Source of the DNA: DATNPX01 sp036702975
Lineage (GTDB): Bacteria; Cyanobacteriota; Vampirovibrionia; Obscuribacterales; Obscuribacteraceae
DNA length: 64,000 nt
Assembly: GCA_036702975.1 (NCBI GenBank)
Contig: DATNPX010000012.1
Location: forward strand, 1-64,000
Reading direction: 5' to 3'
Made by a program: the position numbers and the translations under genes. The notes under the pieces were generated by a model. It made no database searches. It worked only from the letters and a program-made list of their open reading frames with translations, and had not been told where the DNA came from. The stretch's first letter is position 1. Every line of letters starts with the position of its first letter. Positions 23,964 through 33,312 of this stretch are shown in pieces.

Positions 23964-26657
23964 CTATCTAGCTTTTTCAGCGACGAGCGTCCGCATCTGC
24001 TTAAGAGCCTGAGGAATCTTCGAAGGGTCCTTACCTCCTGCCTGAGCAAGCTGGGGGCGACCGCCGCCGCCACCACCACAAATGGCAGCGAACTCTTTCA
24101 CTAGGTTGCCGGCATTGTAGCCTTCCTTGACCAGACTGTCCGCAACACCAGCAGCTACAGAGACCTTGTCAGGAGCTGAGCTTGAAGCCAGCACCACAAT
24201 CATGCCTTTGTTCTGATTACGCATTTTTTCCACGGCGCTTTTGAGTGCATCAGGAGTCATTCCCGGTAATTCACTGCCGATGAATTCAACGTTGCCCAAA
24301 GACTCGGCTTTCAACTCGCTCACCTTGAGCATAGCCAATTCGTCATCTTTTGATTGCAGCTGCTTCTCTTTCAACTTCAACTGCTCTTGCAAGCGCTCAA
24401 TTTGCGCAGCCAAGTCTTGTGGCTTGACTTTCAAAATACTCGATGCATTTTGCAGAACCGACATACTTTCAGCTATATAGTTCCAAGCTCTGGCACCGGA
24501 AAGTGCCTCTACACGGCGAACGCCTGAGGAAATGCTTCCTTCAGAGACGATCTTAATCGGACCAATTTCACCTGTATTAGAGACGTGGGTGCCACCGCAG
24601 AACTCCAAACTCACGTCCCCCATGCGCAGAACGCGAACCAGGTCGCCATACTTTTCGCCAAACATAGCGATTGCACCGGTCTTCTTAGCTTCATCGAGAC
24701 TCATTACTTGAGTCTCGACCGGAATATTGCGGCGAACCCAATCGTTCATCAATGACTCGACCTGCAGCAGCTCTGAAGCCGTCGGCTGCCGTTCAAAGGT
24801 AAAGTCAAAACGCATAGCGTTGGGACCGACTTGCGAGCCGGCTTGCACAACATGTTTGCCAAGTAAGTCTCTAATTGCCGCGTGGAACAAGTGGGCAGTG
24901 CTGTGATGCAAAACGGTGGCTTTGCGCTTGTCTTTATCGACGAGCGCCTCAACCGACTGTCCGGGTTCGATGGTACCGGCAATAGTGCGCACTTTGTGCA
25001 AGAAGAGCCCCTCTTGCTTCTTTGTATCAAGCACATTCATTGAGGCATCGCGGTTACGAATGACACCGCTGTCTCCAACCTGGCCGCCAGACTCACCATA
25101 AAAAGGAGTGCGGTCAAGCAGGATTTCTACTTCCTGCCCCTCTTCGGCGTGGTCGACGATTTTGCCGTCATGAATGACCGCAATGACATTTGCCTTGTCT
25201 TCCAGCTTTTGATAGCCGGTAAATTCTGTCGGTCCATGTTCTTTGAGAATCTTGGCCATGCCACCGTCACCAGCAATGATGACGTTGAACTTGTTGCCCG
25301 ATGACTTCTCTTCGTGCTCGCCGCGCGCTTTCGCAAATCCGTCAAGGTCGACTGATTTGTTACGCTCGGCTGCAATCTCTTTTGTCAGTTCAAGCGGAAA
25401 TCCGTAAGTTGCATAGAGATTGAAAGCAGCGTGACCATCAATCGTGGTGCCTTCAGCGTCTAACAATTCATTCAAGAGGTTCATGCCGCGGTCGATTGTC
25501 TTCGCGAAACGCTCTTCCTCTTCCTTAATGATAGTTGCAACGACATCGCTGTTTTGCAGCTCTTTATAGTGATCTCCGTAAAGTTTGACGATAGTGGGAA
25601 CGATCTTGTATAGGAAAGGTTCCGTCAATCCTAAGAGGCGACCGAAGCGAGCGGCTCTTCGAATAATGAAACGAAGCACGTAGCCACGCCCGACGTTGCT
25701 CGTTCTCACACCGTCAGATACAAGGAAAGTAACACAGCGAGCGTGGTCGCTGATTATCTTCAGATAGGTGTCTTTTTTGCTTTCAGGATCGTCAGCGTGA
25801 CCGGGCTTAGGCACACCGCCTTTGTAAGGAACTTTGGCCAGTTCGCTGATGTGCTGAAGAATCGGAAAGAACAGATCGCTCTCGTAACTGTTGTCTTTCT
25901 TTTGCAGGATCAAAGCGACGCGCTCCAATCCCGAGCCTGTGTCAACGTTCTTATTCGCTAAGGGCGAGAATTTTCCATGCTCGTCTTTGAACGACTCCAT
26001 AAACACAAGGTTCCAAAATTCCAGATAACGGTCGCAATCGCACAGGCCGATACCGCATTTTGTAGGGTCGTCGGAGCAACCATACTCGGGCCCGCGGTCG
26101 TAATAGATTTCAGAACAAGGTCCGCAGGGTCCAGTCGGTCCCGGTGGTCCCCAGAAATTGTCTTTGCGAGACATACGGAATATGCGCTCCGCGGGAACAC
26201 CGACCGTCTTGTTCCAAATCTGGTAGGCTTCGTCATCGGGTGGATATTGCTCGTCGCCTTCAAACACGGTTACTGAAAGCTTTTCGGACTCCAGCCCCAA
26301 GTCTTTAGTGACGAACTCCCATGCCCATGGAATAACTTCTTTCTTGAAATAATCGCCGAAGCTGAAATTGCCCAGCATTTCGAAAAAGCTATGATGTCTA
26401 GCTGTGCGCCCGACATTCTCAATATCTGAATCTTTACCGCCGGCTCTGGCGCATTTTTGAACAGTGACGACACGGGGCGGATTGGTCGGAGCGGCCTGTC
26501 CTAAAAAGATAGGAACGAACTGCACCATACCTGCAGAAGTTAAAAGCAAAGTCGGATTGTCCGGAATCAAGCTTGAGCTTGGCAAGTGGAGATGTCCCCG
26601 CTTGTCCTTGAAATACGAAATGAACTTCTCACGAATCTGCGCGCCTGACAGAGTCAT
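23964..26657 (-). CDS. alaS: Alanyl-tRNA synthetase
   Basis: 897 residues, full-length class II AlaRS. HHSFFEMLGNFSFGDYFK (motif 2) and GSGLERVAL (motif 3 region) form the aminoacylation domain; the central part recognises the G3-U70 pair. The editing domain has HSTAHLFHAAIRDLL with its zinc histidines and CGGTHVSNTGEIGP. A coiled coil (LEQ-rich, about 730-780) leads into the C-Ala/DHHA1 domain with GGGGGGRPQLAQAGGKDP. AGGAGG stands 5 bases before the ATG. Divergent from the NAD kinase gene across a palindrome at 26710. Confidence 0.98.
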   Translation of the reverse strand: MTLSGAQIREKFISYFKDKRGHLHLPSSSLIPDNPTLLLTSAGMVQFVPIFLGQAAPTNPPRVVTVQKCARAGGKDSDIENVGRTARHHSFFEMLGNFSFGDYFKKEVIPWAWEFVTKDLGLESEKLSVTVFEGDEQYPPDDEAYQIWNKTVGVPAERIFRMSRKDNFWGPPGPTGPCGPCSEIYYDRGPEYGCSDDPTKCGIGLCDCDRYLEFWNLVFMESFKDEHGKFSPLANKNVDTGSGLERVALILQKKDNSYESDLFFPILQHISELAKVPYKGGVPKPGHADDPESKKDTYLKIISDHARCVTFLVSDGVRTSNVGRGYVLRFIIRRAARFGRLLGLTEPFLYKIVPTIVKLYGDHYKELQNSDVVATIIKEEEERFAKTIDRGMNLLNELLDAEGTTIDGHAAFNLYATYGFPLELTKEIAAERNKSVDLDGFAKARGEHEEKSSGNKFNVIIAGDGGMAKILKEHGPTEFTGYQKLEDKANVIAVIHDGKIVDHAEEGQEVEILLDRTPFYGESGGQVGDSGVIRNRDASMNVLDTKKQEGLFLHKVRTIAGTIEPGQSVEALVDKDKRKATVLHHSTAHLFHAAIRDLLGKHVVQAGSQVGPNAMRFDFTFERQPTASELLQVESLMNDWVRRNIPVETQVMSLDEAKKTGAIAMFGEKYGDLVRVLRMGDVSLEFCGGTHVSNTGEIGPIKIVSEGSISSGVRRVEALSGARAWNYIAESMSVLQNASSILKVKPQDLAAQIERLQEQLKLKEKQLQSKDDELAMLKVSELKAESLGNVEFIGSELPGMTPDALKSAVEKMRNQNKGMIVVLASSSAPDKVSVAAGVADSLVKEGYNAGNLVKEFAAICGGGGGGRPQLAQAGGKDPSKIPQALKQMRTLVAEKAR

Positions 26658-26709
26658 TGCTGCCTCCTGTTACCAAGTATAAAAATCCAGAAGTCTCAGT
26701 ATAACTCAA

Positions 26710-26722
26710 TTGTCGTCGACAA
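26710..26722. promoter_or_regulatory. 13-bp dyad TTGTCG-T-CGACAA
   Basis: Perfect 6-base arms about a single central base, between the divergent alaS and NAD kinase genes, about 50 bases upstream of the alaS start. Could be an operator shared by both promoters. No binding protein is identified. Confidence 0.4.
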
Positions 26723-26823
26723 CGCCCCACCATTGCGTTATCTGAAGGCTTGTCTCATCGTTGCTTTGGTTGCCTCAATCTGGTAACCTGACCATCTCCG
26801 TTCGCGACACACAGGCAAGGCAA

Positions 26824-27723
26824 TTGAAGCTCCGCAAGGTCCTTATCCTTCACAAGAAGTCGACCTTTCAGATCCAAGCAATCGAACATCGAGAGTCGCG
26901 CTTCATAAAGCTGCTCGAAGAACAAAGCGAAGTAGTCACCCGCGTTAAGCTGGCACATGAAGAACATGTGCGCACACTCAACCATCTGGAAAGTGAGCTT
27001 AAGAAACGCAAGATCGAGTTTCAATCTATTGCCCGCGCTGAATTGAAGGCACGCGTCGAAGATGTCGATTTGATGATTGCAGTGGGCGGTGATGGGACAT
27101 TCCTTGATGCTTCTCACTCTCTCGAAGACATCCCTTTGCTCGGAGTAAATTCTTCCAGTTCGTCGAGTTTTGGTCATTTCTGCCTAGCCAATGACTCAAA
27201 CTTGAGCGATGTGCTGGACGGCATCGAATCAGAACGCATTCAACCCTCAAATCTTCTGCGCCTGGAATTAGAATTGAACGGGTCGTCATTGCCAGAGCTG
27301 GTACTAAATGAAGTACTGATCGCTCACTCAAATCCAGCGGCTACGAGCCGCTATTTCATCGCTATCGACGACCAGGCCGAAGAACAGCGCAGTTCAGGAA
27401 TATGGATCGGAACAGCCTCGGGATCGACGGGCTCGCTGCGCTCCGCCGGCGGTACCGTTATGAATATTACGGCAGACAACTATCAATATCTGGTGCGCGA
27501 ACCATACCTGCGTCCGAAACAACATTTTCATTTGCTCCGCGGGACGCTCGGACGCAACCAACAGCTTCACATAACATCGCAGATGAGAACCGGTGTAATT
27601 TACATTGACGGACAACATATCGACTATCAGTTCGGACTCGGTGATGAGCTAGTGATACGGGCGAGCAAAACCAGCCTGAGGTCATTTATCGAACCAAGCG
27701 TCAACGATATTTTCTTGCACTAA
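26824..27723 (+). CDS. NAD(+)/NADH kinase family protein
   Basis: About 299 residues from a TTG at 26824 (AGG 8 bases upstream), where the family's usual opening LKLRKVLILHKKS begins; a TTG at 26761 would add 21 residues that look untypical. MIAVGGDGTFLDASH (about residues 83-97) is the GGDGT ATP-binding motif and LGVNSSSSSSFGHF the NAD-site loop. TASGSTGSLRSAGGTVMN near residue 202 is the conserved second block. It phosphorylates NAD to NADP. Somewhat longer than the 250-300 residue norm at the N-terminal helix. Confidence 0.88.
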   Translation: MKLRKVLILHKKSTFQIQAIEHRESRFIKLLEEQSEVVTRVKLAHEEHVRTLNHLESELKKRKIEFQSIARAELKARVEDVDLMIAVGGDGTFLDASHSLEDIPLLGVNSSSSSSFGHFCLANDSNLSDVLDGIESERIQPSNLLRLELELNGSSLPELVLNEVLIAHSNPAATSRYFIAIDDQAEEQRSSGIWIGTASGSTGSLRSAGGTVMNITADNYQYLVREPYLRPKQHFHLLRGTLGRNQQLHITSQMRTGVIYIDGQHIDYQFGLGDELVIRASKTSLRSFIEPSVNDIFLH

Positions 27724-27769
27724 CAAACTAGAATAAACCTAGAAGAAACAGATAGCAGAACACACCAGC

Positions 27770-29194
27770 ATGAACAAACTAGCGATTCTAACAGGTAAAT
27801 TGACAGCTCAGGCCATTCGCTTGTCGGGAGCTGGTTTAGCTTCAAATCTGCCAGGCAGACTGGCTCGCAAGGTCTCGCAGAATGTTCTCGGACAGTTGGC
27901 AAGACAAGCTCGAAACGGGGTTGTGGCTGTAACTGGAACCAACGGCAAAAGCACCACATCGGGACTGCTCTCGTCTATTTTGACGACCGCCGGGCTGGAT
28001 ATAGTTCACAACTACCAAGGCGCCAACCTAGTTACAGGCATCACAGCCTGCTTGGTAGATGCCTCCAGCTGGGACGGAAAATTAGACACCGACTATTGCG
28101 TGTTTGAGATTGATGAGGCGGCATTCCCCCTGGTTGCAGCGGAAGCTGATATCCAGGCCGTTGTGGTGACCAACTTGTTTCGAGATCAGCTAGATCGATT
28201 CGGAGAGCTAGACACGACAGCGTCGCTGATTGAAAAAGGGATTAAAGTCAAAAACTCTCTTTCTATTCTCAATGCCGACGATCCTAATGTAAGCCAGCTG
28301 GCACCTCAATCGAAGCGAATATACTTCGGAATCACATCTTTGAACGAGGATGAAGACGAGCGCAAGCACTCGCATCACAAGCGGAATCACAGCACCACCG
28401 ATGGGGCCATAGTTCAATCCGGTCACAAAGAGATCTCAAACGCCGAACTGGGCTACTGTGGCAAGTGTGGTCAAGAAGTACACTATGAAGAGGTTTACTA
28501 CGGTCAGTTAGGAAGATGGGCTTGTTCCAACTGTGATAATCGCCGCCCCCAGCCAGACGTATACGCTACCAATGTAAGACTGTTCCCGGATCACTCTCGA
28601 TTTACGCTGCACCTAAACGGCGACGAGACCGAGGTGCATCTTTTGATTCCCGGCCTCTTTAACGTTTACAACGCACTGGCCGCCGCGGCTGCTGCGCAAT
28701 CGCTCCACATAACACACGAGTCGATTCGTCACGGGTTGAAGGAGTACAAAACTCTCTTCGGTCGTTCGGAAAAAATATCGATCAGCGGCAAGGAGGTGTT
28801 CATTCAGTTGATCAAAAATCCTGCCGGCACCAGTCAGGCAGTATCAGCTGTAGTGGCAGACGAAAAATCACATGTTTTGATCGCCATAAACGACAATCTC
28901 GCTGACGGCCGCGATATTTCATGGCTGTGGGATGCAGACTTCGAGCAGCTTGGCGAAAAGAACCGTCGAGTTACAGTCAGTGGCCAACGCGCCGAAGACA
29001 TGGCTCTGAGGATGAAATACGCTGGTACTAGCTCAGACAACATAACGGTAGTTCCGGGGTTAAGCAAAGCCTTAGACGATGCGCTGGCAGCGACTCCGCC
29101 CGATCATACTCTCTGGCTTTTGCCTACCTATACCTGCCTTTTGGAGTTGCAGAAGATTTTAAAAGCCCGCGGTATCAGCCTTTCCAAGACTTAA
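27770..29194 (+). CDS. murT: MurT-type Mur ligase (lipid II isoglutaminyl synthase subunit)
   Basis: 474 residues. ATP loop VTGTNGKSTTSGLLSSIL (about 54-71), Mur central domain, then an inserted zinc ribbon with Cys230, Cys233, Cys252 and Cys255, and a C-terminal DUF1727 domain with IAINDNLADGRDISWLWDADF, all specific to MurT. With the glutaminase GatD it amidates the second-position D-glutamate of lipid II. GatD normally sits next to murT; here the neighbours are an NAD kinase and a Ser/Thr kinase and no GatD-like frame is seen. A polar insertion (NEDEDERKHSHHKRNHS) precedes the zinc ribbon. Confidence 0.93.
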   Translation: MNKLAILTGKLTAQAIRLSGAGLASNLPGRLARKVSQNVLGQLARQARNGVVAVTGTNGKSTTSGLLSSILTTAGLDIVHNYQGANLVTGITACLVDASSWDGKLDTDYCVFEIDEAAFPLVAAEADIQAVVVTNLFRDQLDRFGELDTTASLIEKGIKVKNSLSILNADDPNVSQLAPQSKRIYFGITSLNEDEDERKHSHHKRNHSTTDGAIVQSGHKEISNAELGYCGKCGQEVHYEEVYYGQLGRWACSNCDNRRPQPDVYATNVRLFPDHSRFTLHLNGDETEVHLLIPGLFNVYNALAAAAAAQSLHITHESIRHGLKEYKTLFGRSEKISISGKEVFIQLIKNPAGTSQAVSAVVADEKSHVLIAINDNLADGRDISWLWDADFEQLGEKNRRVTVSGQRAEDMALRMKYAGTSSDNITVVPGLSKALDDALAATPPDHTLWLLPTYTCLLELQKILKARGISLSKT

Positions 29195-29387
29195 GTAGAT
29201 TTGTGCCGATTTTAAGTCTCGGGTCACAAGCAGGCTTGGGTTCCGGCTAAACGGGTATTATGTAACTAGGTACTCCATAGCGGGGTACATCGAACCAGGG
29301 CGCAGTACGGTCAGTCTCGGCAACTTTAAGCCAACCGGCTTCGCGACATAACCCAGCGGCAGAATAGCCGCAGACCAGGTCTCGGGA

Positions 29388-31385
29388 ATGCAAGACGAAC
29401 TGCAGAAATCCGAATCGTTGAAATCCTTCTCCCTGTTTGGCGCCGAAGATCCTCTCCTGGGTAAGGTGCTGGATGGACGCTGGAAGCTCACTCAATTTTT
29501 GGGTGAAGGAAGCATGAGCCGGGCTTACAAAGCTGAGCATTTGCAAACAGGCGAGTTCGTGGTTTTAAAGATGCTGCACAAGCATATCTCCATCAATACG
29601 GCGAATATCAGACGCTTCGACGGCGCCTCACGCGAAGTCATGTCCTTGCGCCATCCGCGTATCGCGAAGATGCTTGACATCCACCTCGATTCGGAGGGCG
29701 AAATATTCCTTGTAATGGAATATCTGCCTGGGGAAAGCTTGGAGGAGTTGCTCGCCAAGGTCGGGCACTTACCAGTGCATCGCGTAATCGAGATTTTCAG
29801 CCAGGTCTGCGATGCTCTTGAGGTTGCACATGAGGATGGTTTCGGGCACCGCGATATCAAGCCCAGCAACATCATGCTACTGGAAAACAACAAGAACAAA
29901 GACGACGTAAAGCTTGTTGATTTCGGCATCGCGAAACTGACTACAGATGAAGACGATGTAAAAAACAGCGGCTATATTACGCGAAACAAAGAAGTTATGG
30001 GCAGCCCCATGTATATGAGCCCAGAGCAGTGCATGGGCAAAAGAGTCGACCTACCGGCGGATATTTACTCTCTAGGTTGTGTGATCTACGAGTCACTCAC
30101 TGGCAAGCCGCCTTTTGTCGGCAAGAATGTGCTGGAGACAGCCTATAAACACATGAACGAAGCGCCAAAGCCGATCGCGCCTGACGCTTCACACGACAAA
30201 GTCTTGAATCGTTTGGAGTCAGTCATTTTCAAATGTCTGGCAAAAGATCCAAACGAACGATATCAGTCAGCGTCGCAAGTGAAGTCAGACCTGGCAATGT
30301 TGAGTGGTGCTTCCGAAGCTGATTGGCAAACTGGCACATACCTGCTCAAAAAGTCAACGAAGATCAAAAAGCGGAAGAAAGCAGAGGTACGCGAGAAGGT
30401 CGCAAAACCAAGTCTTTCTATCGAGATGATCGCCTTGCTTGGCGCCCTTGGCGTGATTTGTATCGTGGCGATCATATGGATTGTCGCTTTCTTGAACAGT
30501 GATACCACTGAGGGACCGGTGTTCAACAACGATGAACTCTGGAAGATAAAAGACAAATCCAAACAACAAGAACAGCCTGATTTCGCCGGACAAGAAGATT
30601 CAGCACGCACCGAAGTGTCTCGTGCGGAAAGAGATCCCGGTCCTGAATCAAAAGAATACGCCACAGCGATGACAAACCTGGCCAAGGTTTACTTGAGTTC
30701 GACCCACTATAACGATGCCCAGTCTTGCCTGACCAAATTGATTCCGCTCTATCCGAAGGTCGGCATGGAAGACAAACTGTTCTGGGTCCATTCGCAGCTA
30801 GCATACGCTTATTTCATGCTGAACAATCCTGAAGCGGAGAAAGAAGCGAAGCAGGCTGTGGAGTTAATTGACAATGGACACATGAGACCAGAGCAGGCAG
30901 AAATGGCTTTGACACTACCGTTGCAGATACTGGGACAGATTTACAGCGCCAACAATAATTTGCCACAAGCCGAAATTGCTTACTATCGCTGGAGGCAGTG
31001 CTTGGACCGCTACAAAGCGAAAGCGGTGATGCCATTCTGTGAAGCAGCCGTAAATCTGGCTGATATTTATCGCCGCGAAAATAAACTTCAGCAAGCGCAA
31101 AACTACTATCGAGAAGGCATTCTCTGTTACACCTACAACACGCATCAGGGGCCAAATCAGTGGATCGCCAAAGCGAAATATGGCTACGCCCTCACTCTTA
31201 CCGCCGCCAATCGCCTTCCGGAAGCAGAGAATGAATTTAAGGATGCGCTGGGAATCACCCGCAATGTGTCAGGCGAGAAAGGCGAACTGTACGCGCCAAT
31301 CAAGAAGCAGTTGAACGCCATTCACTGGAAGACAAATTTCTGGCAATCGTTAATGCAGAAATTCACCGGCGACATGAGCAACTAA
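29388..31385 (+). CDS. Membrane-anchored Ser/Thr protein kinase with C-terminal TPRs
   Basis: 665 residues. Kinase domain about 32-305: LGEGSMSRAYKAEH (38-51; the third loop glycine is Ser), Lys61, HRDIKPSN (154-161), DFG (178-180), MSPEQC. A membrane helix at about 345-369 (ALLGALGVICIVAIIWIVAFL) is followed outside by several TPRs (about 430-655), such as ATAMTNLAKVYLSSTHYNDA and AEIAYYRWRQCLDRYKA. It parallels the kinase at 16877, which has leucine-rich repeats instead. Follows murT after 193 bases, possibly a shared cell-envelope theme. AGG precedes the ATG. Confidence 0.92.
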   Translation: MQDELQKSESLKSFSLFGAEDPLLGKVLDGRWKLTQFLGEGSMSRAYKAEHLQTGEFVVLKMLHKHISINTANIRRFDGASREVMSLRHPRIAKMLDIHLDSEGEIFLVMEYLPGESLEELLAKVGHLPVHRVIEIFSQVCDALEVAHEDGFGHRDIKPSNIMLLENNKNKDDVKLVDFGIAKLTTDEDDVKNSGYITRNKEVMGSPMYMSPEQCMGKRVDLPADIYSLGCVIYESLTGKPPFVGKNVLETAYKHMNEAPKPIAPDASHDKVLNRLESVIFKCLAKDPNERYQSASQVKSDLAMLSGASEADWQTGTYLLKKSTKIKKRKKAEVREKVAKPSLSIEMIALLGALGVICIVAIIWIVAFLNSDTTEGPVFNNDELWKIKDKSKQQEQPDFAGQEDSARTEVSRAERDPGPESKEYATAMTNLAKVYLSSTHYNDAQSCLTKLIPLYPKVGMEDKLFWVHSQLAYAYFMLNNPEAEKEAKQAVELIDNGHMRPEQAEMALTLPLQILGQIYSANNNLPQAEIAYYRWRQCLDRYKAKAVMPFCEAAVNLADIYRRENKLQQAQNYYREGILCYTYNTHQGPNQWIAKAKYGYALTLTAANRLPEAENEFKDALGITRNVSGEKGELYAPIKKQLNAIHWKTNFWQSLMQKFTGDMSN

Positions 31386-31403
31386 AAAGCATCCAGATAT
31401 TCG

Positions 31404-32528
31404 CTATTTGCTCTTAGATTTCGACAACTCAGCGAGACCATCTTTAGCGACCGTCGAATTCGGGTTTGCCTCTAAGGCCTTGCGATACTCGTTGGATGCA
31501 TCATCAGTCTTGCCCTGGGACACATAGAGTTTGGCGAACTGCACGTGCGTAGTTACGTCCGTTGGATTGAGCCGTGCTGCTTCTTTAAACTCGGTAATAG
31601 CACCAGGTGTATTTCCATCAGCGACCAGGGCTTCCGCTAGCCTCCGGTGAGCGAGGAAGAGATCAGGTGCAACTTTAATCGCTTCTCGTTGTTGGATGAC
31701 AGCGCCCTTAGCATCGCCTTTTTTCAATAAGACAGCACCGAGATCACTATGAGCCTTTGGATGCTTGGGTGAAAGCTTCAAAGCATCATTGAATGACTTC
31801 TCAGCGTTCTCAAGATCACCGGAGTCAGCATAGATGTTGCCGAGATTGCGGAAGACTGCAGGCGATTTTGGATTCAACTCGGCCGCTTTTTGTTCTTCTT
31901 GAATCGCTTCTTTGTAGCTGTTTTTCAAAGCATAGATGACGCCAAGGTTCATGTGCGGATCGCCCAGATCTGGTTTGATCTCAGCAGCTTTTCTATAGGC
32001 CGTGAGCGCATCGTCTAACTGTCCCAATTCTTTGCAGGCGAAACCGAGGTTAAGCTGCGAATTATAGCTGTCCGGTTTCAAGGAAGTAGCAGTGCGAAAT
32101 TCATCGCAGGCAATCTTCATCTTGTCTTGATTGGCATAAATTTGTCCAAGAACAGTATGTGGCAAAAACCATTTGGGATCGAGCTTGATTGCTTGCTTCT
32201 CTTCAAGAATGGCAGTCTCGTCATCGTCTGGCGTCATCAGCGCAGCGAGGGCGGAACCGAGCTTCATATGAGCCTTAGCACTTTCTGGTTCTAGGCGGGT
32301 CGCTTCTCTAAACTCACTGACAGCCTCTTTCACTTTCATTTTGGCGAAAAGCGCATCGCCTTTTTTTATGTGCTCGTTATCGGCTTTTTCATCATCCGCC
32401 AAGACCTTGCCAGCCGGAGCCGCAACAAGAACGAGCGCGGCTAAGAGAGTCGAGAGTGATTTTGTTTGCTTGGTTTGCTTGATTTGCTTGGACATTATTG
32501 CGCCAAGTCTCGCGATCCGTGTGTTCAA
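31404..32528 (-). CDS. Exported TPR-repeat protein
   Basis: 374 residues. The TTG at 32528 is preceded by AGGAGG 5 bases upstream, so it is preferred to the ATG at 32495 (MSKQIKQ), although both leave a signal peptide (LLAALVLVAAPAGKVLA, cleavage near DDEK). Nine or so consecutive canonical TPRs fill the rest, e.g. PDSYNSQLNLGFACKELG and PKHPKAHSDLGAVLLKKGD. A superhelical scaffold for protein contacts outside the cytoplasmic membrane. Followed by deoC upstream on the same strand (28 bases), so possibly co-transcribed. Ends in a Ser/Lys-rich tail. Confidence 0.85.
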   Translation of the reverse strand: MNTRIARLGAIMSKQIKQTKQTKSLSTLLAALVLVAAPAGKVLADDEKADNEHIKKGDALFAKMKVKEAVSEFREATRLEPESAKAHMKLGSALAALMTPDDDETAILEEKQAIKLDPKWFLPHTVLGQIYANQDKMKIACDEFRTATSLKPDSYNSQLNLGFACKELGQLDDALTAYRKAAEIKPDLGDPHMNLGVIYALKNSYKEAIQEEQKAAELNPKSPAVFRNLGNIYADSGDLENAEKSFNDALKLSPKHPKAHSDLGAVLLKKGDAKGAVIQQREAIKVAPDLFLAHRRLAEALVADGNTPGAITEFKEAARLNPTDVTTHVQFAKLYVSQGKTDDASNEYRKALEANPNSTVAKDGLAELSKSKSK

Positions 32529-32555
32529 GTCGTCCTCCTGGTTGAATAGATTCGT

Positions 32556-33245
32556 TTAATAGGCACCGGCAGATACAGGCTGCGCGCCTTTGACTATAGT
32601 GACACCAGCTGAGGTGCCCAAGCGAGTGGCACCAGCATCGATCATCTGTTTTGCTTTCTCGTAATCACGAATGCCACCACTAGCTTTGATACCAATACTG
32701 GTGCCTTCGAGTGTCTTTTTGATCAATGCCACATCTTCTACTGTTGCGCCTTTGCCGTCTTTGACAGTACCAGTCGAGGTCTTCACAATACCAGCACCGG
32801 CTTTGACACACAGCTTAGTCGCCGCAACTTTCTCATCGTCAGTCAATAGGTCTGTTTCGAGAATCACTTTGACGAGAATGTTCTGAGCTTTCGCCGCCTT
32901 CACTACGCCTGCGATGTCGCTCTCAACCAGGTCGAGCAAACCATCTTTCAAAGCGCCGATGTTGATCACCATGTCGAGCTCTTCGGCTCCTTCAGCGATA
33001 GCTTTCTGGGCCTCAGCTACTTTCACGTCTGTGAGATTAGCCCCCAAAGGAAAACCGATGACGGTAGCAACAGCCACATCAGAGGATGACAGCTCTTTGA
33101 CGGCTTGGCGAACGTTGCAAGGGTTGACGCAAACAGCAGCAAACTTGTGCTCTTTCGCCTCCTCGCAAAGCTTGGTTATGTCAGCACGCGTAGCGGTCGG
33201 GCTAAGCAGTGTATGGTCGATAAATTTGGCTACATCGTTGTGCAC
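32556..33245 (-). CDS. deoC: Deoxyribose-phosphate aldolase
   Basis: 229 residues, standard size. The Schiff-base lysine is Lys155 in AGIVKTSTG; IDHTLLSPTATRADI near the start and KASGGIRDYEKAKQMIDAGATRLGTSAG at the end complete the TIM barrel. It splits 2-deoxyribose-5-phosphate into glyceraldehyde-3-phosphate and acetaldehyde, recycling deoxynucleosides. Start GTG with AAGGAG upstream. Confidence 0.97.
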   Translation of the reverse strand: MHNDVAKFIDHTLLSPTATRADITKLCEEAKEHKFAAVCVNPCNVRQAVKELSSSDVAVATVIGFPLGANLTDVKVAEAQKAIAEGAEELDMVINIGALKDGLLDLVESDIAGVVKAAKAQNILVKVILETDLLTDDEKVAATKLCVKAGAGIVKTSTGTVKDGKGATVEDVALIKKTLEGTSIGIKASGGIRDYEKAKQMIDAGATRLGTSAGVTIVKGAQPVSAGAY

Positions 33246-33312
33246 GACTTGTTCTCCTTCAACACAGGCAGAGCAAGATTATAGCCGAGAAGGCAGCTAA
33301 AAGTTATTTCGT

